From the NCBI RefSeq assembly GCF_038561935.1, contig NZ_CP102770.1, positions 2,294,001 to 2,358,000 of the forward strand: a stretch of DNA of 64,000 nt, given 5' to 3'. This DNA is from Myxococcus stipitatus (lineage in GTDB: Bacteria; Myxococcota; Myxococcia; Myxococcales; Myxococcaceae). The position numbers and the translations under genes are program-made. Positions 53,801 through 62,800 of this stretch are shown here, one piece after another. Numbering within the stretch: position 1 is the stretch's first letter; each line of letters begins with the position of its first letter. The notes beneath the pieces are model-generated. The model worked only from the letters and a program-made list of their open reading frames with translations, did not search any database and had not been told where the DNA came from.

Positions 53801-56800
53801 CGGCTCGCGGGACAGGTGCTCGGTGTGCCCGCGGATTCGCTGTCGGCGACGCAGAACCTGGCGGAGCAAGGGTTGTCCTCGCTCTTCGCCGTCCGGCTCG
53901 TGAACCTCCTGTCCTCGGCCTGGAACACGAAGCTCTCGTACACCCTCATCTTCAACTACCCGAGCGCGGTGCGGCTGGCGGCCTATCGCAGTGGCCGCGT
54001 GGCCGTACGTGCTCCGGCCCAGCGCCAGGACGCCGCGGTGAATCCGGCCGAGCCCATCGCCATCGTGGCGCGGGCCTGCCGTCTGCCGGGCGACGTCCAG
54101 ACGCCGGATGACCTGTGGGAGATGTTGCTGGGCGGGACGAACTGCGTGACGGAGGTCCCCGCGTCGCGCTTCGACATCGACGACGTGTTCGACGCGAACC
54201 CGAACGCGGTGGGGCGCAGCTACACCCGGCGCGGCGCCTTCATGAGCGAGGTCGAGAGCTTCGACCACGACTTCTTCGGCATCCCCGTTGCGGAGGCGCG
54301 TGCCATGGACCCGCAGCAGCGCATGCTGCTGGAGGTCGCCTACGAGGCCCTCCACGCCGCGGGCTACGACAAGGCCCGCCTGCGTGGGTCCTCCACGGGC
54401 GTGTTCATCGGGCAGATGAACTACGACTGGATGACGGACTTCGACCACTTCACCGACTACGCGGGCACCGGGTCGGCGCCGTCCATCTCCTCCAACCGCA
54501 TCTCCTTCGCGCTCGACCTCGCCGGTCCGAGCATGACGGTCGACACGGCCTGCTCGTCGTCCCTGGTCGCGGTGGACGCCGCCGTCACCAAGCTGCGCAG
54601 CGGCGCCTGTCGCATGGCCCTGGCCGGTGGCGCCAACATGATTCTGAGCGCCACGCCCTACGTGATGACGTGTCAGGCGCGCATGTTGTCGGTGGACAGC
54701 CGCTGCGCCACCTTCGACAGCGCGGCCAACGGCATCGCGCGAGGCGAGGGCGTGGGCGTCGTCGTGCTCAAGCGCCTCAGTGATGCACGCGCGGACGGGG
54801 ACCCGGTGCTCGCGGTGATTCGCGGCACGGCGGTGAACCAGGATGGACGGAGCGCCTCGCTGACGGCGCCGAACGGACTGGCGCAGGAGGCGGTCATCCG
54901 CCAGGCGCTGGACATCGCGGGCCTGGAGGGCCGCGACGTGGACTACGTGGAGTGCCACGGCACGGGCACGTCGCTGGGCGACCCCATCGAGGTCGAGGCG
55001 CTCAAGAACGTGCTGGGCGAGCGGCGTGAGAAGCCGGTGGTGCTGGGCGCCATCAAGAGCAACATCGGCCACCTGGAAGGCGCGGCCGGTGTGGTGGGCC
55101 TCATCAAGGCGATGGAGGTGCTGCGTCGCCGCGAGGCCCCGGGCAACGTGCACTTCAAGACGCTGAACCCGAAGATCGACCTGGATGGCTTCGCGGCCGT
55201 CATTCCGACGCGGCCGACGGCGCTCGGAGGAACGGGGGAGCGCAGGCCCCTCATCGCGGGTGTCTCGTCGTTCGGGTATGGCGGCACGAACTCGCACGTC
55301 GTGCTCGAGTCCTGGGAGGAGCCCGCGGCGAAGCAGGAGGCCACGCCGCCTGGCGCGCTCTGGCTGTTCACGGGGCAGGGCTCGCTGACGCCGGGGGTGG
55401 CGCGTGGGCTGTACGAGTCGAACGCTGTCTTCCGGGCGGCGCTGGACCGGTATGCGGCGGTGCTGGAGTCGAAGGTGGAGGTGCCGCTGCTGAAGCTGCT
55501 GGTCTCGGATGAGAAGGACGTCGCGCGGTGGGTGACGGAGACGCGCTACCAGCAGCCGGCGCTCGTGGCCTTGCAGCTCGCGCAGGTGGAGATGTGGCGG
55601 GCGCGCGGGGTGCGGCCGGAGGCGGTGCTGGGCCACTCGGTGGGCGAGTTCGCCGCGGCGGTCGTCGCGGGCGTGATGACGCCGGAGGAGGCGCTGGAGC
55701 TGGCCGCGCTGCGCGGCCAGTTGATGTCGGAGTGCCCGCGCGGCGGCATGGCGGCGGTGAAGGTCTCCGCGGAAGAGGTCCAGGCGATGCTGCCCGCCGA
55801 GCTGGTGGTGGCCGCGGAGAACGAGCGAGGCTCGACGGTGGTGGCGGGACCGAAGGACGTCCTGACCCGGTTCGTCACCGAGTCGTTCGACTCGAAGCAC
55901 ACGATGCTGGCCGTGTCGCACGCGTTCCACTCGCCGATGATGGCGCCGGCGGCGGAGGCATTCCGGCGGGAGCTCGAGGGCGTGGAGTTCAAGGCACCTC
56001 GGGAGGTGCGGTTCATCTCGACGCTGACCGGGCAGGTGGAGACGGAGCGTCTGCGCACGGCGGAGTACTGGGCCGAGCAGCTCATGCAGCCGGTGCGGTT
56101 CCTGCGCGCGATGGAGACCGCGTGGTCCGAGGGCGCGGGCGCGCGGACCGTCGTGGAGGTGGGGCCGGGGACGACCTTGCTCAACCTGGCGAAGAAGATC
56201 GTGGGCGCGGAAGGGCCGCGCTGGGTCGCGTCGATCCAGGCACGCCGTTGGAGGCCAGGCCCCCGGTTGTTCCGCCATGTGCCGCTGGGCTGGGGCAAGC
56301 CGGCGTCGAGGTTCGCGAAGGCCAAGGCCACGCCCGGGGCGGAGAAGGTCTCCGCCGCCACCTGTGTGTACGAGACCTCGTGGATGCCCACGCCGCCCGT
56401 GACGGGGCCCCGTGTCTCTGGTGGCAAGCACCTGCTGCTCTCGCGAGTGCGTCCGGAGGGCGCGCTGCCGGAGGGGTGGAGCGAGGCGGGGGCATGGACG
56501 GAAGAGCTGGCGAAGCAGCGCTGGTCGACGGTGGCGCTGTGGGGGAGTGGCGCTGAGGCGGATGTGGCGCTGGGGCTCGAGCTGCTCCAGCACGCGAACG
56601 CCGAGCGAGTGGTGTTCGTGACGGGGAAGGGGAGCGACGGGGACGCGGGCCTGTGGGGCCTGGCGAGGACGGCGCGGCTGGAGCAGTCGGAGCCGCGAGT
56701 CCGCTGCATCGAGCAGTCCGTGAGCGCGGTGACGAAGGTGCTGGAGCTCGCGGCGGCCGAGGAGGTGGAGGAGGAGGTGTCGGTGGATGGGGAGGGCGTG

Positions 56801-59800
56801 GTGCGGGTGCCACGTCTGCGGCGGAGCAGTGAGCTGGAAAGCACCGGCCGGCTGGAGGTGAAGGGGGACGGGACGTATGTCATCAGCGGAGGCCAGGGCG
56901 CGCTGGGGCAGGTGGCGGCGAAGCTGCTGGTGGAGCGAGGCGCGACCCACATCCTCCTGCTGTCGAGGAAGGGCGAGGCCGCAGCCGGCGAGCTGAAGGC
57001 GAAGGTGGCGGGGCTCGCGTGTGACGTGTCTCGACTGGAGAGTGTCCGCGAGGCGCGGGCCTGGTTGGAGAACGCAGGCTGGCCCGAGGTGGTGGGCGTG
57101 GTGCACGCGGCCGGCGTGTTGACTGACGGGACGCTGGCGAATCAGTCGAGCGAGAAGCTGAAGGTCGCGTACGGGGCGAAGGTGGAGGGCGCGAAGAACC
57201 TTCGGGAGGTGTTCACCCCGAAGGACTTCCTCGTGCTGTTCTCCTCCATGGCGGCGACGTTCGGCTCGGCGGGACAGGGCAGCTACGCGGCGGCGAATGC
57301 GACGCTGGACGCGCTGGCGAACCGTTGGGCCGCGGCCGGAGAGCCGGTGTTGTCGGTGCAGTGGGGCGCCTGGTCCGAAGGAGGCATGGCGGCGGCGCAG
57401 GAAGCGTACAAGCGCGCCGAGGCCGAGGGTTTCGGGAGCATCCGCAACGCGCTGGGCACGGAGGTGCTCGAGAAGCTGCTGGCGTCCGGGAAGCGGGGGA
57501 CGGTGTGTGCTGCTCCGATTGATTGGAGCCGGTTCATCCTCAAGAGCCCCCGGTTCGAGCTGCTGGCTCAGGGAGGCGGCTCGGCGAAGCGGCAGACGTG
57601 GAGCCGTCCGGCGCTGCAACAGTTGGTGCGCGACTGCGTCCTCCAGTTCATCCCCAACGGGGTGGTGGATTCCAACCGCTCCTTCATGGAGGCGGGGTTC
57701 TCCTCGCTGGACCTGGTGCAGTTCCGCCGGCAGTTGCTCTCGCGACTCCCGGACTCGGTGAAGCTGCCTGTCCACTTCGCCTTCAACTTCCCCACCGAAG
57801 ACGATGTCGCTCAGCATCTGTTCGAGCAGCTCCAGGTCAAGCCGGAGCCCGTCGCGGGCACGAGCGGGATGTGGGCGCTGCTGAACGGGCACACGACGGG
57901 GACGCCGCTCTTCCTCGTCGGCGGTGTGATGGGGACGGTGGAGAAGACCTTCGGGCCTCTCGCCGCGGTCCTGCCGACGCCGGTCTACGCCGCGATGCCC
58001 GGCATCCCCGCGGTCATCGACCCCGCGCAGACGAACCTGGAGGGAATCGCCGCGGCGCTGCGTGCGTCCATGGAGGCCACCGCCCCGGGCGAGAAGTACT
58101 CCGTCGGCGGTCTGTCCTTCGGCGCGGCGGTCGCGTTCGAGATGGGCTTGCAGCTCGAGCGCGAGGGGAAGCTGGGGCGCATCGTGATGCTCGACCCCCG
58201 GCACATGCCTCCGTTCGTGGCGCCGGAGGCCCCCGCGCCCTTCGAGAAGCTGATGGAGTATTACACTCCGTCGGGCTCCGTCCGGTCTCCTGTCATCGTC
58301 TTCCAGAGCGCGATTCCGCCCCTGGAGCGGCAGTCGGAGATGATGCGCGAGGCCTCTCGGTCCTTCCAGGACGACGCCTCCGTGCTGGAGCGCTGCCGGG
58401 TGATGTGCCCGGGGATGGAGCTCATCCGGAGCGAGGGCCATCACTTCAACCTGCTGAACAAGCACTCGGAGCCCATCGCCGCCCGCCTCCTGCGGGACCT
58501 GATGCCCCCGCCGGCCTCGGACTCCAGCGTGGAGCTGATCGCCATCGTGGGCCGGGCCTGCCGCCTGCCCGGCGATGTCCGCTCGCCGGACGCGCTGTGG
58601 AACATGCTGCTGGCGGGAACGGACTGCGTGGGCGACATCCCGGTGTCGCGCTTCGACATCGATGAGGTGTTCGACGCGAACCCCGATGTCGCGGGTCGCA
58701 GCTACACGCGGCGCGGCGCCTTCATGAACGGGGTCGAGCACTTCGACCATGACTTCTTCGGCATCTCCGTCGCGGAAGCACGGGCCATGGACCCTCAGCA
58801 GCGCTTGTTGCTGGAGGTCGCCTACGAGGCGTTCCAGGACGCCGGCTACGACAAGAAGCGCCTGAGAGGCTCGGCGACGAGTGTCCACATCGGATTGGCC
58901 AACGATGACTGGACCACGATGGGGCGGGACCATGAAGCCCACAGCCCGCACTTCGGCGCGGGGGTCTCCGGGTCCATTGCTTCCAACCGCATCTCGTATC
59001 TGCTCGGCCTGACGGGCCCGAGCATGACGCTGGACACGGCGTGTTCATCGTCGCTGGTAGCGGTGGACCTGGCCGTGGAGAAGCTGCGCGGTGGCATCTG
59101 CTCCATGGCGCTGGTCGGTGGCGTCAACGTGATGCTGCACCACCGGATGTTCGTGAGCGCCTGTGCGACGAAGGCGCTCTCGCCCCAGGGACGCTGTGCG
59201 ACGTTCGATGCGGCGGCGGACGGCTACTGTCGTGGCGAGGGCGTGGGTGCCATCGTCCTCAAGCGGCTCAGCGATGCGCTCGCGGCGGGTGACCATGTGC
59301 TGGCGGTGATTCGCGGCACGGCGGTGAACCAGGATGGACGGAGCGCCTCGCTGACGGCGCCGAACGGACTGGCTCAAGAAGCGGTCATCCGGCAGGCACT
59401 GGCGGTCGCGGGGCTCGAAGGCCGGGATGTGGATTACGTGGAGTGCCACGGCACGGGCACGTCGCTGGGAGACCCCATCGAGGTCGGTGCGCTCAAGAGC
59501 GTGCTGGGGGAGCGGCGCGAGAAGCCGGTGGTGCTGGGAGCCATCAAGAGCAACATCGGGCACCTGGAGGGCGCGGCCGGAGTGGTGGGGCTCATCAAGG
59601 CGGTGGAGGTGCTGCGCCGCCGCGAGGCTCCGGGCAACGTGCACTTCAAGACGCTGAACCCGAAGATCGACCTGGAGGGCTTCCCGGCGGTCATCCCGAC
59701 GGGGGCCACGGCGCTGGGCTCCTCGGGGGACCCGAGACCGCTCGTCGCGGGCGTCTCGTCGTTCGGCTTCGGCGGAACCAATGCCCACGTGGTGCTGCAG

Positions 59801-62800
59801 TCCTACGCGGGCGCGGGGAGTGTCGTGGCCGCGGAGGCTCGGCCTCGTGTGGAGTACTCGCCTCGGTTCCTGCCGTGGCGGCGGCTGCCGCACCCGTTCC
59901 TGAGCCGCAAGGATGCTTCCGGCTTCGTGGTGACGCTGGAGGGCGAGCAGGCGGAGCGATGGACCGACCACCGCATCGCCGAGCGGGTCCTCGTTCCCGC
60001 CGCGAGCCACCTGACGTTGCTGGGAGGCGCGGCCCTGCTTCAGCAAGGGCGTGATGCCGCCCATGCGGTGGGGGTGGAGGTCCAGGACGTCGTGATGCCT
60101 CGGCCGCTGGTGGTGAGCGGGACGAACCGGGTGGTGCGGTGTGTCGCCAATGGTGGCCAGTGGAGCGTGCAGGAAGAGGGCGACGGCCGCAGCGAGATGG
60201 TCGCGAGCTGCCGCGCGACCCGAGTCCTGAGCCGCGCGGATGCGGTGCGTGAGGCGTTGGACCTGGAGGCTGTCCGTGGCCGGTGTGCCCCGGCGGATGT
60301 GGATGCGCTGTACGGCGTGCTCTCCCGGATGGGCGCGCAGTTCGGACGTGGCTATCGGAACCTGGCGGCGCTGTGGCTGGGAGAGGAAGAGGCACTCGCG
60401 AAGGTCGAGGTCACGCACGAGTCCGTGGTGGACCGGGGTCTGACGCTCGTGCACCCGGCGACGCTGGATGCGGGAATCCAACTGCTGGGCATGTGGGGGA
60501 TGAAGACCTGCGGTGTGTGCCTGCCGTTCAACGTGCAGCGGGCGCGCCTGTTCACGATGGAGGAGCAGCCGCGAGAGCTGTGGGCCTACGCGAGGGTGAG
60601 CGCGAGCAGCGCGCGAAGCGTGGAAGGAACGGTGACGCTCTTCAGCGACGCGGGAGAGGTGTACGCGGTGCTGGAAGGGCTGGTGTGCCGGCAGGCGAGT
60701 GCCGAGACGCGAGTCCAGGAGAGTGTGTTCGAGACGGAGTGGGTGCCCATGCCGTCCGTGACGGGGCTCACGGTGGCCGGTGGCAAGCGCCTCCTGCTCT
60801 CGCGAGTGCGTCCGGAGGGCGCGCTGCCAGAGGGGTGGGGTGAGGCCGGAGGGTGGACGGAGGAGCTGGCGAAGCAGCGCTGGGCGACAGTGGTGCTGTG
60901 GGGGAGTGGCGGCGAGGAGGACGTGGCGCTGGGACTCGAGCTTCTCCAAGGCGCGAACGCCGAGCGGGTGGTGTTCGTGACGGGGAAGGGGAGTGCTGGT
61001 AACGCGGGCCTGTGGGGCCTGGCGAGGACGGCGCGGCTGGAGCAGTCGGAGCTGCGAGTCCGGTGCATCGAGCAGTCCGCGAGCACGGTGGAGAAGGTGC
61101 TGGAGCTCGCGGTGAGCGATGCGGTGGAAGACGAGGTATCGGTGGGCGGGGACGGCGTGGTGAAGGTGCCTCGCCTGAGGAGGAGCAGTGAGGTCGGAGT
61201 CGCGGGCCGCCTGGAAGTGAAGGGCGGGACGTATGTCATCAGTGGAGGCCAGGGCGCGCTGGGGCAGGTGGCGGCGAAGCTGCTGGTGGAGCGGGGAGCG
61301 ACGCACATCCTCCTGCTGTCGAGGAAGGGCGAGGCCGCATCCGGCGAGCTGAAGGCGAAGGTGAAGGGACTCGCGTGCGATGTGTCGCTGCTGGAGAGCG
61401 TGCGGGAGGCTCGGGAGTGGTTGGCGAGGGAGGGCTGGCCGGAGGTGGCGGGCGTGGTGCACGCAGCCGGCGTGTTGACGGACGCGACGCTGGCGAATCA
61501 GTCGAGCGAGAAGCTGAGGGGCGCCTACGGAGCGAAGGTGGATGGCGCGAGGAACCTTCGGGAGGTGTTTGCCCCGAAGGACTTCCTGGTGCTGTTCTCC
61601 TCGGCGGCGGCGACGTTCGGCTCGGCGGGACAGGGCAGCTACGCGGCGGCGAACGCGACGCTGGATGCACTGGCGAGCAAGTGGGCCGAGGCTGGAGAGC
61701 CGGTGCTGTCGGTGCAGTGGGGCGCCTGGTCCGAAGGAGGAATGGCCGCGACGAAGGAGGCGTACAAGCGCGCGGAAGCGGAAGGCTTCGGGAGCATCAG
61801 CAACGAGCTGGGCACGGACGTCCTGGAGCAGTTGTTGGCGTTCGGGAAGCGGGGGACGGTGTGCGTCTCGCCGATTGACTGGAGTCGCCTGACGCTGGAG
61901 CTGCCGCTGGTGTCGCGCTTCCGTCCGAAGCGGAGCGCGGAGAAGGCGCAGGCGTCGCGTGTGGAGGGCCGAGGCGGCCCGACGGCGGCGGAGCTCGCGG
62001 CGCTGGTGCGTCGAGCGGCGGCGGAGTCGATGGGGTTGCCTGCGGGAGGCCAGGTCATCGACGACGAGCCGTTGATGGCGCAGGGGCTGGACTCGCTGGG
62101 GGCGGTGGGACTGGCGCAGCGGTTGAGTCGGGAGCTCGGGCAGACGGTGGGGGCGGTGTTCGTGCTGAACCACCCGACCCTGAACGACCTGGCGAAGGCA
62201 CTGGCTGCTCGAGTCGAGAGCACGCCCGAGGTGTCGGCACCGGCCCGTCCACGGTTGCAGCGCTCCGAGGAGCCCATCGCCATCGTGGGAACGGCGTGCC
62301 GCATGCCGGGCGACGTTCGTTCCCCGTCGGATTTGTGGCGGATGCTGCAAGAGGGGCGCGACTGCGTGACCGAGATTCCCTCGTCGCGCTTCGACATCGA
62401 CGAGGTCTTCAGCGCCGACCCGGACGTGGCGGGCTGCAGCTACACCCGACGTGGTGCCTTCATGCGCGAGGTCGAGAGCTTCGACCACGACTTCTTCGGC
62501 ATCCCCGTGGTGGAAGCACGGGTCATGGACCCGCATCAGCGCCTGCTGATTGAAGTGGCCTACGAGGCGTTCCATGACGCGGGATTCGACAAGAAGAGCC
62601 TGCGCGGCTCCTCGACGGGCGTCTTCGTGGGCGTCGCCAACCAGGACTGGATGGTCGTCAGTGGCGAGAGCGAGGCGAAGAACCCCTACTTCGGGGTCGG
62701 CGTCTCGTCTTCCATCATGTCGAACCGCATCTCGTACCTGCTCGGCCTGACGGGCCCGAGCATGACGCTGGACACGGCGTGTTCATCGTCGCTGGTGGCG

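Larger units (their letters stand above)
54045..57840 (+). other. Module 2: KS-AT-KR-ACP
   Basis: KS1 has TACSSS, HGTGTSLGDP and KSNIGHLEGAAG. AT has GHSVGE and HAFH, the malonyl-CoA-type signature. KR1 has SGGQGALG for NADPH and the catalytic Ser/Tyr region LFSSMAATFGSAGQGSYAAAN; a VLTDG segment suggests a B-type reductase. ACP site GFSSL (S2358). No dehydratase, so a beta-hydroxy product is expected. Confidence 0.88.
58529..62215 (+). other. Module 3: KS-DH-KR-ACP without acyltransferase
   Basis: KS2 (C2804) ends at GGTNAHVVL and passes within about 25 residues into LPWRRLPHPFL, the start of a double-hotdog DH; there is no AT. DH1 keeps H3113 and D3279 (DAGIQ) but has Glu at the conserved Gly of HxxxGxxxxP. 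KR2 is nearly identical to KR1. ACP site GLDSL (S3821). Confidence 0.85.

Noticed and set aside
50852..58951. Very long open frame (2699 codons) on the minus strand
   Set aside because: It is antisense to the megasynthase, has Arg/His/Pro-rich low-complexity translation with no domains, and arises from the GC-rich third positions of the true plus-strand frame.
59045..62575. Open frame of 1176 codons on the minus strand
   Set aside because: Same mirror-frame effect over KS2 to KS3; no recognisable protein sequence.
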